A stretch of 64,000 nt of DNA from positions 392,336 to 456,335 of the forward strand of contig JAKTNI010000001.1 in assembly GCA_029593505.1 (NCBI GenBank), written 5' to 3'. This stretch comes from Streptococcus suis. GTDB taxonomy: Bacteria > Bacillota > Bacilli > Lactobacillales > Streptococcaceae. The translations under genes and the position numbers were made by a program. This document shows, one piece after another, positions 19,556-29,530 of this stretch. Within the stretch, counting starts at the first letter, position 1. Each line of letters opens with the position of its first letter. The notes under the pieces were generated by a model that saw only the letters and a program-made list of their open reading frames with translations, was not told the origin of the DNA and searched no databases.

Positions 19556-21151
19556 ATGATAAGGAAAATAATGAGTGTTCTTTCAATTGATAAAGCAAAC
19601 CTTTTACTATCTGCTTTACTAACCTTGATAGTATCCGTTGGAGCAGTATATACTGTCTATGCTAGAACAGATATTTTAAATGACGTATTAGCTGGATCTA
19701 GTAAAATGTGGTACAATCTACTTTTTCTAGTTTCCTGTCTGGTAATCGTTGAGTTACTGAGAGCCGTTTTAAAGATTGTGAATGCTAAGCTAAATCGCAA
19801 ATGGAAATTGTATTTAGGAAATAGAATTAGTCATCACATTGAGCAGATGCCATTTGAGAAGTTTTATCAAAAAGAAATAGGCGATCATATAGCAACATAT
19901 ACTTATCAATTAGAAGTTGTATCTGCTTACTTATTGGTTCCTTTGACTAGTTTAGTTAGTTCTTTGACATTATCTATCATTTCATTGGTATTTTTAGGAT
20001 TGATGAGTTGGAAGTTTGTTGTTTTTGCTTTCGTTTCAACTATTCTTTTATTTATGATAAGTGGAAAGTTTGGGAGAAAAATTAGTAACGGTTATACGGA
20101 ATTGGCTAGCCGAACAGGAGAGTTTTCAGGAACATTGAAAGAATATTTATCAGCTTATGAGATATTGAAAAATCTTGGAGTTATTCAACTGGTATCAAAA
20201 CATATTGGAAAGAGTCAAGAAGCTAAGGAACATCAAGAGTTTATGATATCCAAATATCTGGCTTTTGGTGAATTAAGCTTACAAAGTGTTGAAAAGCTAT
20301 TTGAAATGTTGATATTTGCTTTTACTATATTTTTAATCGGAAACAAAGAGTTAATGATTGGAGCGATTGTTTCAGTTCCTGCAATGTTGGGGATATTTTT
20401 ACAAGCAGCTAGTCAATTAGTAGATTTGTATATGAAAATTATTGGCACAAAAGATATGTTGGATACTGTGATGGAAAGTTCAGATCTTGTGGAAGAGGAA
20501 TATCCAACTGTAGCACAATGCATTGAGTTTGAGAATGTTGGTTTCACTTATGGACGGAAGCGGATTTTCAATCAGTTGAATTTTCGATTTGATGTTGGAG
20601 GAAAGTACGCTCTTGTAGGTAAAAGTGGAAGTGGTAAAACAACCTTGCTCAAACTATTATTAGGACGTCTGAGATCAATAGCAGGAAATATTTTCATTGA
20701 TAAAAAATCCTATTATCCGAAAGCAGATGTTAATTTTTCCAATCAAATTGGCTATATCAATCAGTCGCTCTTCATTTTTTCAGATTCCATTCGTTACAAT
20801 ATTTGTCTTGGAAAATCCTATACCGATAAGGAAATATGGGAGATATTAGAAAAAGTTAAATTGGCAGATGTAGTAGCTAAGTTACCACAAGGTTTAGATG
20901 AAGTTGTTGGTGAATTTGGGATAGAGTTATCTGGTGGTGAGAAACAAAGACTTGCATTGGCAAGGATGTTGATTCGGAAACATCCAATATTACTATTAGA
21001 TGAGGCGACTTCTGCGATTGATGTAAAAACATCTAAAGTGATTGAAAAAGAGATTTTAAGCAACCCAAACCTAACAGTTATAATGATAACGCACCATTTA
21101 CAAGAAGAGATAAAACCATTCTTAACTGGAATTTTAGAACTTAGTAGCTAA
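19556..21151 (+). CDS. ABC transporter, fused membrane and ATPase domains
   Basis: A 531-residue half-transporter. Residues 1-300 hold about five or six membrane segments, and residues 320-531 form an ABC ATPase with Walker A GKSGSGKTT, Q-loop NQSLFIFSD, signature LSGGEKQRLALARML and Walker B ILLLDEATSAID, with the H-loop in THHL. It is likely to homodimerise as an exporter. SD AAAGGAG. It follows the MFS gene in the same direction, so both pumps are probably co-expressed. The substrate is unknown; peptides, lipids and drugs are all possible for this group. Confidence 0.88.
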   Translation: MIRKIMSVLSIDKANLLLSALLTLIVSVGAVYTVYARTDILNDVLAGSSKMWYNLLFLVSCLVIVELLRAVLKIVNAKLNRKWKLYLGNRISHHIEQMPFEKFYQKEIGDHIATYTYQLEVVSAYLLVPLTSLVSSLTLSIISLVFLGLMSWKFVVFAFVSTILLFMISGKFGRKISNGYTELASRTGEFSGTLKEYLSAYEILKNLGVIQLVSKHIGKSQEAKEHQEFMISKYLAFGELSLQSVEKLFEMLIFAFTIFLIGNKELMIGAIVSVPAMLGIFLQAASQLVDLYMKIIGTKDMLDTVMESSDLVEEEYPTVAQCIEFENVGFTYGRKRIFNQLNFRFDVGGKYALVGKSGSGKTTLLKLLLGRLRSIAGNIFIDKKSYYPKADVNFSNQIGYINQSLFIFSDSIRYNICLGKSYTDKEIWEILEKVKLADVVAKLPQGLDEVVGEFGIELSGGEKQRLALARMLIRKHPILLLDEATSAIDVKTSKVIEKEILSNPNLTVIMITHHLQEEIKPFLTGILELSS

Positions 21152-21267
21152 CTACATATTATTTAAATTAGTAAGTTATTTCCCTTTTTCTTGCATTTTA
21201 GAGAGCGTTTCGTCTATACTATAGGTAGTATAAGAAAAAATAGTGTTTATAACTTAGAGAGAGACTA

Positions 21268-22308
21268 ATGAAATTAGATTATCGTGATTACAGAAGTGAA
21301 ATTGTAGAATATTTTTTTATCCCCTTATTTATCAGAAAGCGTGATGAAATTTTGGGGAGCGATTTTTCTCAAAAAGAAAAAGAAATTTTAAAAGATGCTT
21401 TAGAAACTACGACAGAGATAGAAAATAAACTTGCTGATTTTCGTCAAGAAGCTGAGGAAGTCTATCTATGGGGCTATGTGTTTAGTTTGTTGCATCTTTT
21501 GTATTTTTATTTACTGGATAAAGGGAAGGATCCTCAGACAGTAGATGAGGCTTATGAAGAAATTTTATCCTTATCACAAGCGGAAGTAGAGTTGGTTTTT
21601 CGAGATATGTTAGCAGAAACCAATGACGGTGAGCGTGAAGAGGAGCATACGCTACAAGAATTGCTGGATCACTCAATTAAAAAACCAGAGGAAAAATGGT
21701 ATTGGTCGTTGGCTCTTCGGAATCCTTTGGAAGCAGTTCAAAAAGCAGTTGCTTTATCGCGAAAGCTGGTTCCTATTTATAAACCATATTTGGAACAGTC
21801 CAAAGAAGAACGAGAGGAGTTTGCAGAATCACTTGATATTGAAAAACTCTATCGGGAATCTTCTAAATTAGCTATGACGAGTTTGGATGATGTTTCAGAG
21901 AAGTTGGCTCAGTTGTTTGTCCTTAGTCCTTGGAATTTTTATTTTGCTTATTATGGGAATGATAGGTTAAAAAATATGGGAGTGACTCTGTTAGTTTCTT
22001 GTCGTATGGATCAGCTTCTTTTATCCAAGGAAGAAATTGATCTAGATGATGCTATAACAGCTTTGAAAGTGATTAGCGATAGTACGCGCTACCAAGTCTT
22101 GTTGGAGTTGATAAAACCTCATGCAAAAAGTAAAGATATAGCGGATAAACTAAACATAACGGGAGCGGCAGTATCATTTCATGCTCAAAAACTAATCAAT
22201 GGTGGATTGCTTTTATTCAATACTCAAGATAGTGATAGAAAATATGTTGTCAATCAAGACTTACTAAGACAGATTATTGCTAAGTTGACAGATGATTTTC
22301 ATTTATAA
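21268..22308 (+). CDS. ArsR-type winged-helix regulator with large N-terminal domain
   Basis: A 346-residue protein. The C-terminal 80 residues are an ArsR-type winged helix: LKVISDSTRYQVLLELI, then the recognition region SKDIADKLNITGAAVSFHAQKL and a wing. The roughly 260-residue N-terminal part is mostly helical, charged and unlike metal-binding ArsR proteins, so it is probably a ligand-binding or protein-binding domain. There is no cysteine metal site. It follows the transporter genes and may repress them through the palindromes at 18050-18120 (inference). It ends in a bidirectional terminator. Confidence 0.75.
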   Translation: MKLDYRDYRSEIVEYFFIPLFIRKRDEILGSDFSQKEKEILKDALETTTEIENKLADFRQEAEEVYLWGYVFSLLHLLYFYLLDKGKDPQTVDEAYEEILSLSQAEVELVFRDMLAETNDGEREEEHTLQELLDHSIKKPEEKWYWSLALRNPLEAVQKAVALSRKLVPIYKPYLEQSKEEREEFAESLDIEKLYRESSKLAMTSLDDVSEKLAQLFVLSPWNFYFAYYGNDRLKNMGVTLLVSCRMDQLLLSKEEIDLDDAITALKVISDSTRYQVLLELIKPHAKSKDIADKLNITGAAVSFHAQKLINGGLLLFNTQDSDRKYVVNQDLLRQIIAKLTDDFHL

Positions 22309-22310
22309 AT

Positions 22311-22351
22311 AAAAAAACCTTGTATTTTAGTAGGATTTACAAGGTTTTTTT
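22311..22351. terminator. Bidirectional terminator overlapping the end of the acyltransferase gene
   Basis: 14-bp perfect stem (22311-22324 with 22338-22351), 13-nt loop, A7 and T7 flanks. The right arm encodes the last codons and stop of the minus-strand acyltransferase. Confidence 0.92.
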
Positions 22352-23338
22352 ACTATATTTGATGAATAGATAAGCAAAGGTATGACTAGTTGCCACCGTA
22401 ATAAAGAATACGCTCCATCCTTGTTGACTGATGGTTAGGTGACTACTTTTTAAGAGGAAAAAACTGAGCTCTAGAGGAATGACATGAATAAAATAATAGT
22501 AGCTGGCATAACTTTTGAGATAATGAAATTTTTGCGAATAGAAAATATCCGTTGTCAATACCCAAGCTACAAAATAAGCTATAAAAGGAACGAGGCTAAA
22601 AAAGAAATTTTTATCATATCCTTGGTTGAGAAAGATGAAGTGTCCCTCTATTCCAAAGCAAACTAAAAAGAAGAGGAGTTTTGGTTTTAGCTGATGTTGA
22701 AAAATAGGCTGATTGAGCTTATGAGAGAGAAAAAATCCTGTTAAAACAAAGATGGGTGCATAAAAGAGACCGTTACGACTGGTGAAAAAAATAGTTTTGT
22801 AATGATTATAAGCATAAAGTAACGGGGTTTCCGATAGGTAGGATGAGTAGGTTTCGATAGTTCCCAAAAGATAGAGAGTAGACGCTAGACAGGTTGTTAT
22901 ACGCCAACCCCATTTTTTTAAAGAAAAATGTACGAGTAACAATCCCGTAAGAAAAGCTGGCATGTACCAAAGTTGGTAACTAATTCCTGTGTAGATAAGT
23001 CCCACAAGAGCTGCCAAAGGGTAGTAAAGAAAAGGGATTTGTTCAAGATAGAGATAACCGATAAAAAATGGAAGGTAGACGGCAGACCAGATGAGATATT
23101 GTTTACTGTAATGAATGAGATAATGTTTTGAGATAGTGGGATAATTTCTGTGAATAAAAAAACTTGCACTTACCATAAAGAATGGAACGACCATGCGGCT
23201 AAAAATGGATTTTTGGATAAAATGGAGCTGTTCATTATCAAATAGTCTGCGACAGTGTAAAGCAATAACCAAAATAGCTCCAATCAATTGGATGAGAGAT
23301 AAGAGTGAAGTGTTGAGAGGTTTTGTCTGTTTGCTCAT
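22337..23338 (-). CDS. Membrane acyltransferase (acyltransferase 3 family)
   Basis: A 333-residue protein with about ten membrane segments, in the OafA/WecH-like acyltransferase 3 family, which O-acetylates surface sugars or other envelope molecules. The N-terminal helix carries the family histidine in VIALHCRRLF, and RMVVPFFMVSASFF and LWYMPAFLTGLLLVHF are the typical following motifs. The target cannot be inferred, since no glycan genes are adjacent. It is monocistronic on the minus strand, its stop lying inside the shared terminator. Confidence 0.82.
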   Translation of the reverse strand: MSKQTKPLNTSLLSLIQLIGAILVIALHCRRLFDNEQLHFIQKSIFSRMVVPFFMVSASFFIHRNYPTISKHYLIHYSKQYLIWSAVYLPFFIGYLYLEQIPFLYYPLAALVGLIYTGISYQLWYMPAFLTGLLLVHFSLKKWGWRITTCLASTLYLLGTIETYSSYLSETPLLYAYNHYKTIFFTSRNGLFYAPIFVLTGFFLSHKLNQPIFQHQLKPKLLFFLVCFGIEGHFIFLNQGYDKNFFFSLVPFIAYFVAWVLTTDIFYSQKFHYLKSYASYYYFIHVIPLELSFFLLKSSHLTISQQGWSVFFITVATSHTFAYLFIKYSKKTL

Positions 23339-23473
23339 CGTAGGAACTCCTTTCAGGCATTTTCTTTATTGTAGCGAAAATAGAAGAAAATGTAAATATG
23401 TCAAAAATAAGGTTGGGGACAGCTATATATTGTTTGGAAACAAAATCGGAGCTAGGAAGAATAAGGGAAAATA

Positions 23474-23482
23474 TGGTATAAT
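23474..23482 (+). promoter_or_regulatory. Extended -10 promoter before rnc
   Basis: TGG-TATAAT at 23474-23482, no convincing -35. It predicts a leader of about 130 nt before rnc, in which I see no gene. Confidence 0.6.
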
Positions 23483-23617
23483 ATGATGATTGATGTGTAT
23501 AGTTTATTGATCTAGAAAGTGTACTCAAACATAGCGTTTTTATAATAGATGTTTTACATAATGTAGCTACTGTGATACTGTATGCTGATTACTTTTGGTA
23601 ATAGAAAGGAGCTAATC

Positions 23618-24304
23618 TTGAAAGATTTATATAAAAAACTTTTGGTAGATTTTGGGATTGATTTTTCAGATTTAATATTGTTAGAGACAGCCTTTACCCA
23701 TACTTCATATGCCAATGAGCACCGCCTTCTAAAAATTTCACATAATGAACGATTGGAATTTTTAGGAGACGCTGTTCTTCAATTAATGATTTCTAAATAC
23801 CTTTATCAAAAATATCCAGATAGACCAGAGGGAGAAATGTCGAAGTTACGTGCGACCTTTGTTCGTGAAGAAGCTTTGGCAGGTTTTTCACGTTCGTGTG
23901 GGTTTGACCGTTATCTTCGTCTTGGCAAAGGGGAAGAAAAGTCTGGAGGAAGAAATCGTGATACGATTCTGGGAGATGCTTTTGAGGCTTTTCTTGGTGC
24001 CTTGCTATTGGACAAGGGTGAACAGGCAGTTGAGGCATTTTTGTATCAGGTCATGATTCCACAGATAGAGAAAGGGAATTTTGAGCGAGTGACAGACTAT
24101 AAGACTGCTTTGCAAGAAATCCTACAAGTGAATGGAGAGATTTTGATTGCGTATCGGGTAGTGGCAGAATCAGGTCCTGCTCATGATAAGACATTTGAGG
24201 TTGAGGTGTTGGCTGACCAGCGTGTGATTGGTCGTGGAAAAGGGCGTTCAAAAAAATTGGCTGAACAAGCTGCGGCTAAGAATGCAGTGGAGGCTAGAGG
24301 ATAG
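23618..24304 (+). CDS. rnc: Ribonuclease III
   Basis: A 228-residue double-strand RNA endonuclease that processes rRNA precursors. In type II CRISPR systems it also cuts the tracrRNA:pre-crRNA duplex, so it serves the locus at 56-64 kb. The signature [14 protein letters not shown] holds the catalytic acidic residues, with the second cluster in [10 protein letters not shown], and a C-terminal dsRBD ([12 protein letters not shown] ... [12 protein letters not shown]). I chose the TTG at 23618 because a perfect AAAGGAG lies 6 nt upstream and the N-terminus [14 protein letters not shown] matches streptococcal Rnc; an in-frame ATG at 23582 lacks such a site. Confidence 0.95.
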   Translation: MKDLYKKLLVDFGIDFSDLILLETAFTHTSYANEHRLLKISHNERLEFLGDAVLQLMISKYLYQKYPDRPEGEMSKLRATFVREEALAGFSRSCGFDRYLRLGKGEEKSGGRNRDTILGDAFEAFLGALLLDKGEQAVEAFLYQVMIPQIEKGNFERVTDYKTALQEILQVNGEILIAYRVVAESGPAHDKTFEVEVLADQRVIGRGKGRSKKLAEQAAAKNAVEARG

Positions 24305-24306
24305 AA

Positions 24307-27300
24307 ATGTATCTTAAATCAATTGAAATGCAGGGTTTCAAGTCTTTTGCAGATAAGACTAAGGTGATATTTGATCGTGGAGTGACGGCAGTAGTTGGAC
24401 CAAACGGATCTGGGAAGTCCAATATTACAGAAAGTCTTCGTTGGGCTTTGGGAGAGTCTTCTGCAAAAAGTTTACGTGGAGGAAAGATGCCAGATGTTAT
24501 TTTTGCTGGTACTGAAAATCGAAAACCCCTCAATTACGCCTCTGTTGTAGTAACTTTGGATAATAGTACAGGATTTATCGCTCATAAAAACAAGGAAATT
24601 AAGGTAGAACGTCATATCTATCGTTCTGGTGATAGTGAATACTTAATTGACGGTCAGAAAGTTCGTTTGCGCGATATTCATGATCTTTTTATGGATACTG
24701 GATTGGGACGGGATTCTTTTTCTATCATTTCTCAAGGACGTGTTGAAGCTATTTTTAACTCAAAACCAGAAGAACGACGTGCTATTTTTGAAGAAGCTGC
24801 TGGAGTACTGAAATATAAGACCCGTAAGAAAGAAACAGAAAGCAAGTTAGCTCAATCTCAAGGAAATTTAGATCGCTTAGATGATATTATCTATGAACTG
24901 GACAATCAAGTAAAACCTTTAGAGAAACAAGCACAAACTGCGAGACAATTTCTTGAATTGGATGAGAGACGAAAAGAGCTATATTTGGATGTTTTGGTTG
25001 CTCAATTAAAAGCAGGGAAAGATGACTTGACCATCAAGGAAACGGATTTAGAAACGGTAAAAACAGATTTAGCGAATTATTATGAGCAACGAGCAAAACT
25101 GGAAGATGATAATCAAACCTTGAAAGAAAAACGTCATCGCTTATCTGAGCAGATGGAACGTGAACAAGCAGTATTGCTAGATATCACGAAGTTAGTGAGT
25201 GATCTAGAGCGTAAAATAGAAGTGTACCAGTTGGAAACACATCAAAACGAATCTAGTCGTCAAGAAGCTCAAGTACGTCTTGAAAAAATGCAAGAAAAAT
25301 ATCTTGAATTGGAATCTATCCTAGAACAAAAGCTAGTCAGTATTTCCCAACTAGACGAAACATTAGCTAGTATTCAGCAGAAATTGCTATCTGTTGATAA
25401 AGAAATCTCGTATTTTTCTGAAGATCCAGATCAGATTTTAGACCATTTACGTGAACAATACGTCAGTTTGATGAAAGAAGAAGCCGAAGTGTCAAACCGA
25501 TTGACTAAGGTTCAACAAGATATTGCTAATCAAGTCCAGCTGTCAGAAAGTAAGTCAGAGGATTTGGCACGTTTGGAGGCAGAAACAAAGACTGCGCAAC
25601 TAGAGGTAGCAAATAGTCAAGAAAGTTTGGAACAAGCAGATACTATTTTGCAACACTTAGCAACAGATTATCAAACTACGAAACATCAATTTGAACAACT
25701 CCAAACATCGTATCATAAAGAGCAAGAAACGATGTTTAACTTGTTGGATAAAATCAAAGGAAAACAGGCTCGTCAGTCTAGTTTAGAAGCGATTTTAAAA
25801 AATCACTCAAACTTCTATGCGGGTGTTAAGGCTGTTTTACAGGAAGCGAGGAATTTAGGTGGTATTGTTGGTGCAGTTAGTGAGCAGTTGACATTTGATA
25901 CTCGTTATCAGACTGCTTTGGAAATTGCTTTAGGTGGTGCTAGTCAACATATCATTGTCCAAGATGAAGCAGCAGCTAAACGCGGTATTGCTTTTTTGAA
26001 AGAAAAACGTCAGGGACGAGCTACCTTTTTGCCCTTAACAACTATCAAACCTCGCCAACTAGCAAGTCATCACCTAACAACACTCCAAGCTACTGAAGGA
26101 TTTTTGGGAATGGCTAGTGATTTGGTAACTTATCACCCTACCTTGACGAATATTTTCCAAAATTTACTTGGAATGATTGCTATTTTTGATACCATTGATC
26201 ATGCCAATCAGGCAGCGCGTGCTACTAAATTTCAAGTACGTATCGTAACGATGGATGGATCGGAAATCCGTTCAGGTGGTGCTTTTGCTGGTGGTAGTAA
26301 CCGCACTAACCAGACGACCTTTATTAAGCCAGAACTAGAGGTACTATTGAAAGAAATAGATGAGCTATCTAGTCAGTTACAGGCTCAAGAAGACAGAGTA
26401 GCAACGAAAAAAAATGAGTTGGATAAGCTTAAAAATCGTTTAGAAACTATTCAATCTCAAGGAGAAGAAGCGCGTCTAGCACAGCAAAGTGTCCGTATCC
26501 GTAAAGAGCAAGCAGAAAAAACACTTGCTCAACTTACTGCTCAATATGATTTGCAACTGCATCAAGTTAGTCCGTCTATTCTTAGAGAATTAGAGCAAGA
26601 GGTTGCTAAGGAAGAGAGTGAACTTCAGAGTGTGCTCGCGAAAAAAATCCAGCTAGAACAACAAATTAGCCAAGTAAGAGATAATAAGGATAGTATTCAA
26701 GAAAGCCTTCAGACATTGCAGCAGCAAAAAAATCAGTTGACGTTAGAGCAAACAGAGTGTGCTAGTCAATTGAGATTTGAGCAGACAGACTGTCGTCGGT
26801 TGCAAGATGAAAAAGAGATTGTCCGTAAAGAAATAACCTTGTTGCAGGATAGTATTGATCAAAAATTAGAGGCTTTGGACGATACTAGTGTAGATGTGTT
26901 AGAGGAACAATTATCGGATGCAACAAGTAAGCAAGAGCAGACAAATCAGACCATTATTCGTTTGAAATTTGAGTTAGAAGATATCGATGGTCAATTTGAA
27001 GATTTAGAAGCTAGATTGCATCAAATGCGTACTAAAAATGATGACTTGATTCGTAAACAGGCTAAATTAGAAGCTGAGTGTGAGCAGGTTGGTCAGCGGT
27101 TAAGAACATTGCTTGGTCAATTGACGGACCATTTCAAACTCACTTTTGAAGCTGCCTGTCAGGTAGCAAAAGAAGTGGGGCAGCTTTCACAGGCAGAGCA
27201 ACGCTTAAAAGATTTGGAAAAATCCATTCGTGCACTCGGTCCTGTCAATGTGGAAGCTATCGAACAGTATGATGAAGTCAGCAATCGTCTAGCTTTTCTA

Positions 27301-27840
27301 AACGAACAACGAGCGGATATTTTGTCAGCACGCGATCTATTATTGGAGACGATTCATGAAATGGATGATGAAGTAAAAGAGCGTTTTAAGGTTACATTTG
27401 AATCTATTCGAGAAAGCTTTAAACAAACATTTAAACAAATGTTTGGTGGTGGATCTGCTGATTTAATATTGACAGAAACGGATCTTTTGACAGCAGGTGT
27501 AGAGATTTCGGTTCAACCTCCGGGTAAAAAAATTCAATCTCTGAATCTCATGTCTGGGGGAGAAAAAGCTCTTTCAGCTTTAGCATTGCTCTTTTCGATT
27601 ATTCGTGTAAAAACCATTCCATTTGTGATCTTAGATGAGGTAGAGGCTGCCTTAGATGAAGCCAATGTAAAACGCTTTGGTGATTATCTCAATCGTTTTG
27701 ATAAAGAAAGTCAATTTATCGTTGTAACTCATCGTAAAGGAACAATGGCAGCTGCGGATGCAATGTACGGAGTTACTATGCAGGAGTCAGGAGTTTCCAA
27801 AATTGTATCGGTAAAACTGAAAGACGTGGAGAAATTATGA
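24307..27840 (+). CDS. smc: Chromosome segregation protein SMC
   Basis: The 1177-residue condensin ATPase. It has an N-terminal Walker A (GPNGSGKSNITE), a coiled coil to about residue 490, a hinge around 500-660 containing GGIVGAV and the GGSNRT segment, a second coiled coil, and C-terminal ABC signature LMSGGEKALSALALLF with Walker B FVILDEVEAALDEANV. Length is standard. It begins 2 nt after rnc, and the rnc-smc pairing is conserved in streptococci. Its stop overlaps the start of the next gene (ATGA). Confidence 0.98.
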   Translation: MYLKSIEMQGFKSFADKTKVIFDRGVTAVVGPNGSGKSNITESLRWALGESSAKSLRGGKMPDVIFAGTENRKPLNYASVVVTLDNSTGFIAHKNKEIKVERHIYRSGDSEYLIDGQKVRLRDIHDLFMDTGLGRDSFSIISQGRVEAIFNSKPEERRAIFEEAAGVLKYKTRKKETESKLAQSQGNLDRLDDIIYELDNQVKPLEKQAQTARQFLELDERRKELYLDVLVAQLKAGKDDLTIKETDLETVKTDLANYYEQRAKLEDDNQTLKEKRHRLSEQMEREQAVLLDITKLVSDLERKIEVYQLETHQNESSRQEAQVRLEKMQEKYLELESILEQKLVSISQLDETLASIQQKLLSVDKEISYFSEDPDQILDHLREQYVSLMKEEAEVSNRLTKVQQDIANQVQLSESKSEDLARLEAETKTAQLEVANSQESLEQADTILQHLATDYQTTKHQFEQLQTSYHKEQETMFNLLDKIKGKQARQSSLEAILKNHSNFYAGVKAVLQEARNLGGIVGAVSEQLTFDTRYQTALEIALGGASQHIIVQDEAAAKRGIAFLKEKRQGRATFLPLTTIKPRQLASHHLTTLQATEGFLGMASDLVTYHPTLTNIFQNLLGMIAIFDTIDHANQAARATKFQVRIVTMDGSEIRSGGAFAGGSNRTNQTTFIKPELEVLLKEIDELSSQLQAQEDRVATKKNELDKLKNRLETIQSQGEEARLAQQSVRIRKEQAEKTLAQLTAQYDLQLHQVSPSILRELEQEVAKEESELQSVLAKKIQLEQQISQVRDNKDSIQESLQTLQQQKNQLTLEQTECASQLRFEQTDCRRLQDEKEIVRKEITLLQDSIDQKLEALDDTSVDVLEEQLSDATSKQEQTNQTIIRLKFELEDIDGQFEDLEARLHQMRTKNDDLIRKQAKLEAECEQVGQRLRTLLGQLTDHFKLTFEAACQVAKEVGQLSQAEQRLKDLEKSIRALGPVNVEAIEQYDEVSNRLAFLNEQRADILSARDLLLETIHEMDDEVKERFKVTFESIRESFKQTFKQMFGGGSADLILTETDLLTAGVEISVQPPGKKIQSLNLMSGGEKALSALALLFSIIRVKTIPFVILDEVEAALDEANVKRFGDYLNRFDKESQFIVVTHRKGTMAAADAMYGVTMQESGVSKIVSVKLKDVEKL

Positions 27841-28640
27841 TACATAAGATATATGCTAGTGATATGGACGGAACGTTTTTACGTGAAGATCATCGTTTTA
27901 ATAAAGAGCGCTTTCGTCGATTGCTAGACCGATTCAAACAAAAAAACTATCTATTTGTGGCAGCCAGTGGTCGCTCTTTACTAAGTCTCAAGCATCTTTT
28001 TGAAGATTTTATAGATGAAATTGCCTTTGTTGCAGAAAATGGCTCAATTGTAGAATATCAAGGTCAAACTATTTTTATGGATAAACCGATATCTCCTACT
28101 GTATATCTTCCTTTGATTGCTGGTATTGATGCAGGACCTTATGGTAGCAGTAAAACCATGATTTTATCAGCTCGAGATAATTTTTATTTATTGAAAAATG
28201 CGGATCCTGATTTTTTGAAGGCAATGACGAGTTACTATACTCATTTTAAATTGGTAGACTCTTTTGACGATGTAGCAGATGAAATCATTAAGATCAATGC
28301 TAAATTTGATCCGAAAGAAATGGATGAAGCTTGTCAATGGATTAATGATACATTTGAAGGTGTAACAGCAATCACAACGGGTTTTAATAATATTGATATG
28401 ATTTTATCAGGCTCTAATAAAGCTGTTGGATTATCGCATTTATGCCGTCATTTTGATGTAACTGAGGCGGATGTCATTGTTTTTGGAGATAATCAAAACG
28501 ATCTTGAAATGATGGAATTTGCAGCCTATGCTATTGCGACGGAAAATGCTAGATCAGAGGTTAAGTCTGTAGCAGATCATGTTATTGGGCATTGTAATGA
28601 CGAAGCCGTATTGGCATATTTAGAGGCGGAAATGATGTAA
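27837..28640 (+). CDS. HAD-superfamily (Cof-type, IIB) phosphatase
   Basis: A 267-residue Cof-like hydrolase with the nucleophile motif ASDMDGTFL, motif II VAASGRS, and motif IV VFGDNQNDLEMM. Members dephosphorylate sugar phosphates, FMN or PLP, and the substrate here is not predictable. The start lies within the smc stop (ATGA). The gene order smc-HAD-(HAD)-ftsY is found across streptococci. Confidence 0.9.
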   Translation: MIHKIYASDMDGTFLREDHRFNKERFRRLLDRFKQKNYLFVAASGRSLLSLKHLFEDFIDEIAFVAENGSIVEYQGQTIFMDKPISPTVYLPLIAGIDAGPYGSSKTMILSARDNFYLLKNADPDFLKAMTSYYTHFKLVDSFDDVADEIIKINAKFDPKEMDEACQWINDTFEGVTAITTGFNNIDMILSGSNKAVGLSHLCRHFDVTEADVIVFGDNQNDLEMMEFAAYAIATENARSEVKSVADHVIGHCNDEAVLAYLEAEMM

Positions 28641-28691
28641 AAAATGAAAAGGAAGGTTTATTCTTTGACTATCGTTAAAAGGTGTCGATAG

Positions 28692-28856
28692 GTTGGAATA
28701 AGCCTTGTTTTTGCTCTCAATAAGGGTAAAATAATACAAGAAGAATTATCTAAAGTATATAGGTATACCAATGAATTATTGGAAAACAGAAAGTATGATA
28801 TATTAGTTAACAATGGAATAGTTCGTTATACTGTGGAGAAAGTCATGTCATTGTAA
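28692..28856 (+). pseudogene. C-terminal fragment of a decayed gene
   Basis: A frame open for 55 codons with no usable start codon near its beginning reads VFALNKGKIIQEELSKVYRY ... GIVRYTVEKVMSL. It ends inside a terminator (28839-28868). The sequence is protein-like but I do not recognise it. It is probably the leftover end of a deleted gene in the gap between the HAD and Nudix genes. Confidence 0.35.
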
Positions 28857-28868
28857 TATGACTTTTTT
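28839..28868 (+). terminator. Terminator before the Nudix gene
   Basis: 8-bp stem AAAGTCAT/ATGACTTT with an 11-nt loop followed by a T run. It ends the smc-HAD transcript or that of the decayed gene. Confidence 0.75.
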
Positions 28869-28887
28869 ACTGATTTGTATGGGAAAG

Positions 28888-28896
28888 TGGTATAAT
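28888..28896 (+). promoter_or_regulatory. Extended -10 promoter of the Nudix gene
   Basis: TGG-TATAAT, 35 nt before the Nudix start. No strong -35. Confidence 0.6.
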
Positions 28897-28931
28897 GATT
28901 CGGGATAAATATATAGATTAGGAGAGGGGAA

Positions 28932-29375
28932 ATGGATTTTAGAGTAATAGGTAAAGATTATCGATACGGTGTCAGAGTTTCTGCAATTATATTGAAAGAT
29001 AGTAACGTATTAACATATAAGGTTGATGGAGAGAATCATTTAGTTGGTGGAGCAATGGAAGTAGGCGAAGCAAGTGCTGATGCAGTCGCTAGGGAAGTTA
29101 AGGAAGAATTAGGTTTAGATTGTGTTGTACAGGATATCATGTTTATTGTTGAAAATCGTTTTGATTATAAAGGTGAGATACATCATATGATAGAATTTCA
29201 CTATAAGGTTGAAATTTTAGGAGATATTCCTAATAGGACAACGGATGAACATTCTTTTGAATTGGAATGGTTGCCGTTAGAAAGCTTATCTAAATATGAT
29301 GTAAGACCTAAATTTTTAATTCACGAATTACCAAATTGGAACGGCAATGTGCAACATATTGATAGTGCTTTATAA
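28932..29375 (+). CDS. Nudix hydrolase
   Basis: A 147-residue pyrophosphohydrolase with a complete Nudix box Gx5Ex7REUxEExGU (the G of GAMEVGE through REVKEELGL, about residues 41-62), so it should be active on a nucleoside diphosphate linked to another moiety. The substrate cannot be told. SD GAGAGGGGA. It is preceded by its own promoter and followed by a 125-nt gap to an unrelated P-loop kinase. Confidence 0.9.
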   Translation: MDFRVIGKDYRYGVRVSAIILKDSNVLTYKVDGENHLVGGAMEVGEASADAVAREVKEELGLDCVVQDIMFIVENRFDYKGEIHHMIEFHYKVEILGDIPNRTTDEHSFELEWLPLESLSKYDVRPKFLIHELPNWNGNVQHIDSAL

Positions 29376-29530
29376 AAAATGGATGTGATGCTAATTAGTT
29401 AGTAGAATAAAGGGAGCAAAAAACAGTAGGTAGAGCTTTATTTACGTGATGTAACTAAAAGAAAAATTGTAAAATAATTTAGAAAATGTCATAATAAATA
29501 ATGTTTAAAACAAACTCTAAGGATATAGAT

